Positions 37,275-44,367 of a DNA stretch of 64,000 nucleotides are shown here, piece after piece (within the stretch, counting starts at the first letter, position 1; each line of letters starts with the position of its first letter). Source of the DNA: Bradyrhizobium sp. CCBAU 53340 (GTDB taxonomy: Bacteria > Pseudomonadota > Alphaproteobacteria > Rhizobiales > Xanthobacteraceae); the NCBI RefSeq assembly GCF_015291645.1, contig NZ_CP030055.1, positions 4,836,001-4,900,000 on the forward strand, in the 5' to 3' direction. The position numbers and the translations under genes are program-made. The notes beneath the pieces are model-generated. The model saw nothing but the letters and a program-made list of their open reading frames with translations, was not told where the DNA came from and made no database searches.

Positions 37275-38728
37275 GCCCGCCGTCCCGGAATCGGGTTCTG
37301 CCAGGGCAGCTGACGAACATCATCGCCGCCCCTCACCTCCGACAGCGGTTTTACGTAATCCATGTGTCCGCCAAGCGCGGCATAGTCGGACAGCTTCATC
37401 GTGAATTCGATCGGCGCGACCAGCGCCGGCGTCGGCACATAGCCGAATGCACCCGCCGGCATCTGCGTCACATCAACCATGTAGGTGATGCCGCCGCCCG
37501 GCCAGACATAGACCGCGGCGCCACCGCTGGTGACACGCGTCAGCGCATCCTTCACCGAGCGCGTCAGCCGCACCGGATTATCGGTGACGCCAGCCCGCAG
37601 CGAGCCGCCGGCACCGGCCATGAACAGCACCGTGCACAGCGCGGGCTCGCAATTCTCCTGGATACGCTCGACCGAGAATTTCAGGTCGGCGGGCATCTCG
37701 GTCTCGATAGGCTTCAAGGCCTCGTCGAGCACGTAGTAGGAGGAATGCTCGCCTGTCGTGGACACCATCAGCATCGAGAGGCCGGGCTTGGCCTCCCTGG
37801 GGTCGAACGGACCGAGGATCGCCAGCGGATCGGAGATATTGGTGCCGCCCCAGCCCGTGCCGGGATCGGCGACCTGGAAATAGCGGCCTGGCGTCGAACG
37901 GCGGCCCTTCATCTTGATGCCGGTGTCGGCGATATCGAGCAGCTTGCCGGCCTGATGCTCGCTGAGCACACCGGTGATGTGGTCATCGACCACAACGACC
38001 TCGTCCACCTTGCCGTGCCATTGCTTGGCGAACATGCCGATCGTCGCCGAGCCGCAGCCGACGCGCATACGCTCTTCCTTGACGCCGTTGACGATCGGCG
38101 GCTGGCCGGCCTGCACCACCACGCTGGCGCCGCCGTCGATGGTCAGTTCCACCGCCTTGCAATTGGCAAGGTCCATCAGCGTGTCGCAGGTGACACGGCC
38201 CTCTTTCTTCGAACCGCCGGTCAGATGATGCACACCGCCGAGCGATAGCATCTGCGAGCCATATTCGCTTGTCGTGACGTGGCCGACCGCCTCGCCCTGC
38301 GCGCGCACGGTCGCGGTCTCGGGCCCGAGATAGCGGTCGGTGTCGATCTTCACCTTGACGCCGCAATAGGAGAAGATGCCCTCGGTGACGACAGTCACCA
38401 TGTCGACGCCGTCGACCTCGGAGGAGACGATGAAAGGCGCCGGCTTGTAATCGGGATAGGTCGTCCCTGCGCCGATCGCGGTCACGAAGGTCGAGGGCTC
38501 GTGGACGAGCTTGCCGTCCCAGTCTTCGGTGCGGCTGAACGGCACCAGCTTGCCGCCCTGCGACACCGTGCGCTCGAGAATGACGTGCGGATCGACACGG
38601 ACGAGCTTGCCGTCGTGGTTGGCGTAGCGATCGCAGGCGCCGGCCGCGCCCGGCTTGATGTAGCACATCACCGGACAGGCATCGCAGCGGATCTTGTCGG
38701 TGGCCGCGCTCGTTGTTTCCATCACCAT
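37271..38728 (-). CDS. 6-hydroxynicotinate reductase-like iron-sulfur flavoprotein
   Basis: The protein is 485 residues long from the ATG at 38728. An N-terminal ferredoxin-like cluster CDACPVMCYIKPGAAGAC gives Cys15, 18, 22 and 32, with more cysteines later (SYCGV, TCDTLMDLANC, RVGCGS, ENCEPALC). This fits a multi-cluster reductase of the E. barkeri Hnr kind, which has one 2Fe-2S, two 4Fe-4S clusters and covalent flavin. It should reduce 6-hydroxynicotinate to 1,4,5,6-tetrahydro-6-oxonicotinate. It is divergent from nicA and heads the operon that includes UPF0280, DUF1185, the ABC importer and MarR. The start is uncertain: ATGs at 38758 and 38722 are possible and none has a strong ribosome-binding site. 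Confidence 0.82.
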   Translation of the reverse strand: MVMETTSAATDKIRCDACPVMCYIKPGAAGACDRYANHDGKLVRVDPHVILERTVSQGGKLVPFSRTEDWDGKLVHEPSTFVTAIGAGTTYPDYKPAPFIVSSEVDGVDMVTVVTEGIFSYCGVKVKIDTDRYLGPETATVRAQGEAVGHVTTSEYGSQMLSLGGVHHLTGGSKKEGRVTCDTLMDLANCKAVELTIDGGASVVVQAGQPPIVNGVKEERMRVGCGSATIGMFAKQWHGKVDEVVVVDDHITGVLSEHQAGKLLDIADTGIKMKGRRSTPGRYFQVADPGTGWGGTNISDPLAILGPFDPREAKPGLSMLMVSTTGEHSSYYVLDEALKPIETEMPADLKFSVERIQENCEPALCTVLFMAGAGGSLRAGVTDNPVRLTRSVKDALTRVTSGGAAVYVWPGGGITYMVDVTQMPAGAFGYVPTPALVAPIEFTMKLSDYAALGGHMDYVKPLSEVRGGDDVRQLPWQNPIPGRRA

Positions 38729-38753
38729 GTCAAAGCCAGCAGGCACTGCGGTT

Positions 38754-38800
38754 ATCATTCGTATACGAACGATGTTGCGCGCGGTCCCGATAGCTGTCAA
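38754..38800 (-). promoter_or_regulatory. Promoter and palindromic operator of the reductase operon
   Basis: On the minus strand a perfect -35 TTGACA (38795-38800) is followed after 17 bases by a weak -10 CAACAT (38772-38777). The 12-bp perfect palindrome TTCGTATACGAA (38758-38769) lies just downstream, and its flanks ATC/GAT extend the dyad to 20 bp with one mismatched pair. It matches the 16-base motif found at 38908 and 29043. Confidence 0.6.
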
Positions 38801-38902
38801 GCGGCGCCGCGCGCGAAAAGGCGCGCCTGCCGAATAAAACCTCATTTGCCTCCCGGCCTTGTCCACAAAGCGGGCAACCACGCTGCACTGCGGCATGGCC
38901 GC

Positions 38903-38930
38903 TTGCACGTTTGTGTACAAACGGTATCGT
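38903..38930 (+). promoter_or_regulatory. nicA promoter with operator in the spacer
   Basis: A -35 TTGCAC (38903-38908) and a -10 TATCGT (38925-38930) are spaced by 16 bases. The 16-bp dyad CGTTTGTGTACAAACG (38908-38923) fills the spacer, so a bound protein would exclude RNA polymerase. Promoter boxes are moderate; the dyad is clear. Confidence 0.55.
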
Positions 38931-38994
38931 CGCGACGTAGATTTTGAGCGATCTGGAATTTGACGAGCGCTTGGCAGCGGGCTTGGAAACGAGA

Positions 38995-39477
38995 ATGACG
39001 CAGACACCGATCCGCCTCACCGTGAACGGCAGGATCCACGACGTCACGGCGGAGCGCCAGACGCCGCTGCTCTATGTGCTGCGCAATGATCTCGGGCTCA
39101 ACGGCCCGAAGTATGGGTGCGGCCTCGGTGAATGCGGCACCTGCACTGTCCTGATCGACGGCGCAGCCGCGCGCTCCTGCGTGATTCCGGTCGGCGGCTG
39201 CGCCGGCCGCGACATCGTGACGCTCGAAGGCCTCGGCACAAGCGACAAGCCTGACGTGGTGCAGCAGGCCTTCATCGACGAGCAGGCGGCGCAATGCGGC
39301 TACTGCCTCAACGGCATGATCATGACGACCAAAGCGCTGCTCGCGATCAACCCGCAGCCATCAGAGCAGGAAGCGCTCGCCGCGCTGCGCTACAATCTCT
39401 GCCGCTGCGGCACCCATGTGGAAATCCTGCGCGCCGTGATGCGCGCCTCCAGCCAGCTCGCCGAGGCCGGTGATTGA
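38995..39477 (+). CDS. nicA: Nicotinate dehydrogenase small subunit, 2Fe-2S
   Basis: The 160-residue protein carries both 2Fe-2S sites of the xanthine oxidase family small subunit: Cys42, 47, 50 and 62 (YGCGLGECGTC), then Cys101, 104, 136 and 138 (CGYCLNGM, LCRCGTH). The ATG at 38995 opens directly on the domain; an upstream TTG is less likely. With the following gene it forms the two-subunit nicotinate hydroxylase of NicAB type, which adds OH at C6 of nicotinate. Its stop overlaps the nicB start (TGATG). Confidence 0.88.
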   Translation: MTQTPIRLTVNGRIHDVTAERQTPLLYVLRNDLGLNGPKYGCGLGECGTCTVLIDGAAARSCVIPVGGCAGRDIVTLEGLGTSDKPDVVQQAFIDEQAAQCGYCLNGMIMTTKALLAINPQPSEQEALAALRYNLCRCGTHVEILRAVMRASSQLAEAGD

Positions 39478-42400
39478 TGGTCTCCCCTCTCTCGAACGGA
39501 ACAGAGCGGGGCTCGCTCGTTGTCGTCCGCACGGTGGACGAGGTCACATCCGAGACCTTCGTGCGGATCACCGCTGACGGCTCGGTCACCGCCTATAATG
39601 GCCACGTCGATCTCGGCACCGGCATTCGCACCGCGCTCGGCCAGATCGTTGCCGAGGAGCTCGATGTCTCCTTTGCCCGCGTCGTCGTGGTGCTCGGCGA
39701 CACCGCTGTCGTGCCGAACCAGGGCGCGACGATTGCGAGCGAGACCATCCAGATCACCGCCGTTCCCCTGCGCAAGGCCGCAGCCCAGGCGCGGCAGTTC
39801 TTGCTCGCGCGCGCGGCCGAACGGCTGGAGCTGCCGGAGACCGATCTCACAATCGAGGACGGCCTCGTTCGCAGCCATAATCGCAGCGTCAGCTATGGCG
39901 AACTGATCGGCGGCGAGACCATTCGTCTCGAACTTGCCGACGACGTCGCTGTGAAGCCTGTCGGCGATTACGCCATCGTCGGCCAATCGATGCCGCGCGT
40001 CGACCTCCCTGCCAAGGCCACCGGCGAATTGACCTTCGTGCACGACATCCGCCTGCCGGGCATGCTGCACGGCCGCGTGGTGCGTCCGCCCTATTCCGGC
40101 GTCGATGCCGGCCCGTTCGTCGGCACCAGCCTGATTGCGGTGGACGAATCCTCGGTGCGCGACATCCCCGGCCTCGTCGCAATCGTCCGCATCGGCGATT
40201 TCGTCGGTGTCGTCGCCGAGCGCGAGGAGAATGCGATTCGCGCCGCCGAGCAGCTCAAGGTCAGCTGGAAGCCGACGCCAAAGCTGACTGATCTCGCCGA
40301 TGTCGAGACCGCGCTGCGCGCCCATCCCTCGACGCCGCGCACGCTGATCGACAAGGGTGACGTCGATGCGGCGATATCAGGCGCCGCCAAGCCGATGCAG
40401 CGCACTTACGTCTGGCCGTACCAGATGCACGCCTCGATCGGCCCGTCCTGCGCGGTCGCCGACTTCCAGGACGGCAATATCCGGGTCTGGTCAGGCACAC
40501 AGAACCCGCACGTGCTGCGCGCCGACCTTGCGTTGCTGGTCGAGCGTCCCGAAAGCGAGGTCGAGGTTATCCGCCTCGAAGCCGCCGGTTGCTACGGTCG
40601 AAACTGCGCCGACGACGTCACGGCGGACGCGCTCCTGCTGTCGCGCGCGGTCGGCCGGCCCGTGCGCGTGCAGCTGACGCGCGAGCAGGAGCACGCCTGG
40701 GAACCCAAGGGCACCGCGCAGCTCATCGACGTCAATGGCGGGCTTGACGCCAGCGGCGGCATCGCCGGTTACGATCTCGCCACGCGCTATCCGTCGAACG
40801 CCGCGCCGACGCTCGCGCTGCTGCTCACCGGTCGCATTCCGTCCGAGCCCACCGTGCTCCAGATGGGCGACCGCACCGCGATTCCGCCTTACGACTACGA
40901 CCACATGCGCGTCGTCGCCCACGACATGGCGCCGATCGTGCGCGCGTCCTGGTTCCGCGGCGTCTCGGCGCTACCGAACACCTTTGCGCATGAATCCTAC
41001 ATCGACGAGGCAGCATTCGAGGCCGGCGTCGATCCCATCGAATATCGCCTGCGCTATTTGAAAGACCAGCGCGCCGTCGACCTCGTCAACGCGGTAGCCG
41101 AACGCGCGGGCTGGACGCCGCGCTCGGTCCGTGAGGAGAAAGACGGCGAGATCGTGCACGGCCGCGGTTTCGCCTACGCGCTCTATGTCCACAGCAAGTT
41201 TCCCGGTTATGGCGCGGCGTGGTCGGCCTGGGTCGCCGACGTCGCGGTGAACAAGTCCACCGGGGACGTCAGCGTCACGCGCGTCGTCGCGGGGCAGGAT
41301 TCCGGATTGATGATCAACCCGGATGGTGTCCGCCACCAGATCCAGGGCAACGTCATCCAGTCCACCAGCCGCGCGCTGATGGAGGAGGTTTCGTTCGAGC
41401 GCGGCGCGGTGGCGGCGCGGGAATGGGGCGCCTACCCCATTATCCCCTTCCCCGACGTTCCCAAGATCGACGTGTTGATGCTGCCGCGGCAGGACCAGCC
41501 GCCGCTCGGCGTCGGCGAGTCCGCCTCGGTGCCATCAGCGGCAGCAATTGCGAATGCGATCTTCGATGCCACCGGCGTGCGCTTTCGCGAGCCGCCGTTC
41601 ACGCCGGAACGCATCCTGAAGGGATTGCACGGCGAAGCGTCGCCGGTGCCACAAGCCCTGCCCGCGCGGGCAGCGCCGCAGCCGTCTCACACCTGGGAAA
41701 ATCCGTTCGCCAGGCGCGCCGGCGTCTTCGCGACCATCGCGGCCGTCTGCACCGCCGCGATCGGCATCGGCGCGGCGCTGCTGCCTGGACGCGCGATAGC
41801 GCCGATCGCGCGGCCCGATGCATCGGTTTATTCCACTGCAACGATCGCGCGCGGCGAGCAGCTTGCGGCGCTTGGCAATTGTGCAGAGTGCCACACCAAC
41901 ATCAGTGGCGTGCTCAACGCCGGCGGCCGCGCGCTGGAGACGCCGTTCGGCACGATCCATTCGACCAACATCACGCCCGACGTCGAGACCGGTATCGGCG
42001 CGTGGTCCTATTCCGCCTTCGAGCGCGCGATGCGCGAGGGGCTGCATCGCGACGGCCGGCACCTCTATCCCGCCTTCCCCTACACGCACTTTGCCAGGAC
42101 CAGCGACGCCGACATGCAGGCGCTCTACGCCTATCTGATGGCGCAGCCCGCGGTGCGCGCGACAGCGCCTGCGAACACGCTCGCCTTCCCCTTCAATCTC
42201 CGCCCGCTGCTTGCGGGCTGGAATGCCTTGTTCCACGACACCAGAGAGTTCAAACCCGATCCGGCCAAATCCGAGACGTGGAATCGCGGCGCCTATCTGG
42301 TCGAGAGTCTCGGCCATTGCAGCGCCTGCCATTCGCCGCGCAATGCGCTCGGCGCCGAGCAGCGCCAGGCCTATCTCGCCGGCGGCTTTGCCGAAGGTTG

Positions 42401-42989
42401 GGAAGCGCCGCCGCTGACCTCGCTCTCGCATGCGCCGATCCCGTGGAACGAGGACGAGCTGTTCACTTACTTGCGCACCGGTCATTCGCGCTATCACGGC
42501 GTCGCGGCCGGACCGATGGCGCCCATCGTGAGGGACCTCAAGTCTCTGCCCGATCAGGACATCCGAGCGATGGCGGTCTATCTTGGCTCGTTCAACGAGT
42601 CCGCGACGGATGCGCCGGCACTCGCAGCAAAGCTCGAAAGCACAACCCAGGTCACCGTCGCCTCGTCCACCGGCGCGCGGCTCTATCAAGGCGCCTGCGC
42701 CGTCTGCCACGAGGTCGGCGGCCTGCCGCTGTTCGGCAGCCGGCCCTCGCTCGCGCTCAACAGCAATCTGCATAGCGCGACGTCGGACAATCTCGTGCAG
42801 GTGATCCTGCACGGCATCACCGAACCAGTCTCCAGCGATCTCGGCTACATGCCCGCATTCAAGAACAGTATGAGCGACGCGCAGGTCGAGGAGCTCGTCA
42901 CCTTCCTGCGCGGACAGTTCGCGCCGGACAAGCCGGCCTGGACCGGCGTCCGCGAGACGATCGCGCGCATAAGGGCGTCAACCCATTAA
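39477..42989 (+). CDS. nicB: Nicotinate dehydrogenase large subunit: molybdopterin domain fused to triheme cytochrome c
   Basis: The first 720 or so of 1170 residues form the molybdopterin-binding dehydrogenase domain (QGATIASETIQITAVPLRKA, then GVGESASVPSAAAIANAIFD). A membrane helix lies at about 750-770. The tail has three heme c sites: CAECH (Cys802), CSACH (Cys948) and CAVCH (Cys1074). This is the NicB architecture of Pseudomonas putida, of nearly equal length, in which electrons from nicotinate hydroxylation go to the respiratory chain rather than to NAD. The usual FAD subunit is absent, as expected. It overlaps nicA and converges with the dioxygenase gene, sharing a four-base overlap. 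Confidence 0.88.
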   Translation: MVSPLSNGTERGSLVVVRTVDEVTSETFVRITADGSVTAYNGHVDLGTGIRTALGQIVAEELDVSFARVVVVLGDTAVVPNQGATIASETIQITAVPLRKAAAQARQFLLARAAERLELPETDLTIEDGLVRSHNRSVSYGELIGGETIRLELADDVAVKPVGDYAIVGQSMPRVDLPAKATGELTFVHDIRLPGMLHGRVVRPPYSGVDAGPFVGTSLIAVDESSVRDIPGLVAIVRIGDFVGVVAEREENAIRAAEQLKVSWKPTPKLTDLADVETALRAHPSTPRTLIDKGDVDAAISGAAKPMQRTYVWPYQMHASIGPSCAVADFQDGNIRVWSGTQNPHVLRADLALLVERPESEVEVIRLEAAGCYGRNCADDVTADALLLSRAVGRPVRVQLTREQEHAWEPKGTAQLIDVNGGLDASGGIAGYDLATRYPSNAAPTLALLLTGRIPSEPTVLQMGDRTAIPPYDYDHMRVVAHDMAPIVRASWFRGVSALPNTFAHESYIDEAAFEAGVDPIEYRLRYLKDQRAVDLVNAVAERAGWTPRSVREEKDGEIVHGRGFAYALYVHSKFPGYGAAWSAWVADVAVNKSTGDVSVTRVVAGQDSGLMINPDGVRHQIQGNVIQSTSRALMEEVSFERGAVAAREWGAYPIIPFPDVPKIDVLMLPRQDQPPLGVGESASVPSAAAIANAIFDATGVRFREPPFTPERILKGLHGEASPVPQALPARAAPQPSHTWENPFARRAGVFATIAAVCTAAIGIGAALLPGRAIAPIARPDASVYSTATIARGEQLAALGNCAECHTNISGVLNAGGRALETPFGTIHSTNITPDVETGIGAWSYSAFERAMREGLHRDGRHLYPAFPYTHFARTSDADMQALYAYLMAQPAVRATAPANTLAFPFNLRPLLAGWNALFHDTREFKPDPAKSETWNRGAYLVESLGHCSACHSPRNALGAEQRQAYLAGGFAEGWEAPPLTSLSHAPIPWNEDELFTYLRTGHSRYHGVAAGPMAPIVRDLKSLPDQDIRAMAVYLGSFNESATDAPALAAKLESTTQVTVASSTGARLYQGACAVCHEVGGLPLFGSRPSLALNSNLHSATSDNLVQVILHGITEPVSSDLGYMPAFKNSMSDAQVEELVTFLRGQFAPDKPAWTGVRETIARIRASTH

Positions 42990-43951
42990 GCGTGCTTCAT
43001 CTCCACCGGCGGCGTGCCGTGGGTGTGGAAGGACTCGATCGTCTTCAATCCCCAGGCCTGGCCCTTCTTGCGCTCTTCCTCGGTCCACACGATCGGCTTC
43101 CAGTCCGGCGCTAGGATGAGGCGCGCGCCGGCATTGGCGACTTCGACGCGATTGCCGCCGGGCTCGTAGACGTAAAGGAAGAAGGTCTGCTGGATCGCGT
43201 GCTTGTGCGGGCCGGTCTCGATGTGCACGCCGTTCTCCAGGAAGATATCGGCGGCGCGCAGAATCTCCTCGCGGCTGTCGAGCGCGTAGGTGACATGGTG
43301 GAAGCGGCCGGGCGTGCCGGAATGGTCGAGCGAATAGGCGAAATCGTAGCTCTTGTTCGACATGGTCAGCCACATCGCCGCTTCCCTTCCGTCATTGAGC
43401 ACGATCTGCTCGGTGAGGCGGCAGCCGAGATAGTTTTCGAAAAACTCGCGGTTGGCCTTGATGTCGACGGCGAGGCAGTTGAGGTGGTCGAGGCGGCGGA
43501 CATTGACGCCGCGCGCCGGAAAGCGCTGCGCCTGATTCTTCAGCGCGGGCTTGAGCTCCGGCGGCGCCTGATACCATTCGGTCTCGTAATAGAGCTCGAC
43601 GATGTGGCCGTCGGGGTCGCGGCAGCGGAACGTCGGCCCCTGCCCCATGTCGCCGTCGATCCAGCCGATGTCGAAGCCCGAACCCTTGAGCGCGGCGACG
43701 CGACGCTCCAGCGCCTGCTGGCTGCGCGCGCGCAGCGCCATGTGCTCCATGCCCGACGTCTTCGACGCCGTCAGCTTGAGCGAATAGCGCTCGTAATCAT
43801 CCCAGCCGCGCAAATAGACCGACTCGCCCTTCTGCCCGCTCACCGTCATGCCCATGACGTCGACGAAAAATTTCAGGCTCTCCTCGGGCTTCGGCGTCAG
43901 CAGCTCCATGTGGCCGAGATGAGCAAGATCGAGGATGGGTTCAGGCTGCAT
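42986..43951 (-). CDS. Extradiol (VOC-fold) ring-cleavage dioxygenase
   Basis: The ATG at 43951 follows GGAGG and gives 321 residues with two VOC modules, the layout of catechol 2,3-dioxygenases. The C-terminal module has likely Fe(II) ligands His156 (RRLDHLNCLAVD), His218 or 219 (GRFHHVTYAL) and Glu270 (GGNRVEVA). It should cleave a catechol-type ring next to a hydroxyl. The upstream region carries the same promoter/operator as the tetR operon at 20.5 kb, so it probably supplies ring cleavage to that operon's lactonase, hydratase and aldolase rather than to the nicotinate genes beside it. Confidence 0.86.
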   Translation of the reverse strand: MQPEPILDLAHLGHMELLTPKPEESLKFFVDVMGMTVSGQKGESVYLRGWDDYERYSLKLTASKTSGMEHMALRARSQQALERRVAALKGSGFDIGWIDGDMGQGPTFRCRDPDGHIVELYYETEWYQAPPELKPALKNQAQRFPARGVNVRRLDHLNCLAVDIKANREFFENYLGCRLTEQIVLNDGREAAMWLTMSNKSYDFAYSLDHSGTPGRFHHVTYALDSREEILRAADIFLENGVHIETGPHKHAIQQTFFLYVYEPGGNRVEVANAGARLILAPDWKPIVWTEEERKKGQAWGLKTIESFHTHGTPPVEMKHA

Positions 43952-44037
43952 GGTTTCCTCCAGAGGCGCGGCAATCCGGGCCGCGGGATCGCGCGACCGG
44001 GCGCGCCCGGCGCGGACACTCGGGTCCGTTGAGCTCA

Positions 44038-44076
44038 TTTGTACTAATGTACAAATGATTAGGTCTCGTCAACAAA
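44038..44076 (-). promoter_or_regulatory. Promoter and TetR-type operator of the dioxygenase gene
   Basis: The perfect palindrome TTTGTAC-TAAT-GTACAAA (44038-44055) has the same arms as the site at 20480. A -35 TTGACG (44067-44072) precedes it on the minus strand. Identity with the tetR block is 35 of 39 positions, including the non-palindromic -35 side. The predicted leader to the start codon is about 85 bases. Confidence 0.7.
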
Positions 44077-44367
44077 TCAACGCATGCCGGTCCGCCGCAA
44101 AGGCCGCGGCCCGGCGGAGCCCGCGCGCCCCCGAACGATTGACGGACTGCCCGAATGGTAAAATTTTCCTTAACGCGGATCCAGCCCTAGACGCTTGGAA
44201 AAGCAGCACTTTTTGGTCGTTTCCGTACCCAATATGAATTCGGAACAAAGCTAATCGCCGAATTGTCGTGGATTTAACGAAGCGGCCGCGCCCCCGGTTT
44301 AACCGTTTGTCCAGCGACGGCCACGCATAGTCGGACAAACATCTTCGTCTTCTCAGGTTCATCCATC
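44077..44367. other. Intergenic region before the HerA-like gene, with one spaced inverted repeat
   Basis: No gene is supported in this stretch. GTTTGTCC (44305-44312) and GGACAAAC (44333-44340) form a perfect eight-base inverted repeat separated by 20 bases, close to the start of the HerA-like gene. It could be an RNA hairpin or two half-sites. A TTGACG near 44139 may be a promoter element, but no convincing -10 follows. Confidence 0.4.

Noticed and set aside
35691..37313. Plus-strand open frame of 540 codons
   Set aside because: Antisense to the DUF1185 and UPF0280 genes; no recognisable protein features.
41219..42775. Plus-strand open frame of 518 codons in a second frame within nicB
   Set aside because: The nicB frame carries the conserved molybdopterin and heme motifs throughout; the alternative frame is Arg/Ala-rich without motifs.
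28218..43951. The extradiol dioxygenase as part of the nicotinate route
   Set aside because: It lies next to nicB but is convergent to it, and its promoter carries the tetR-type operator rather than the nicotinate-cluster motif. The reductive route needs no extradiol enzyme.
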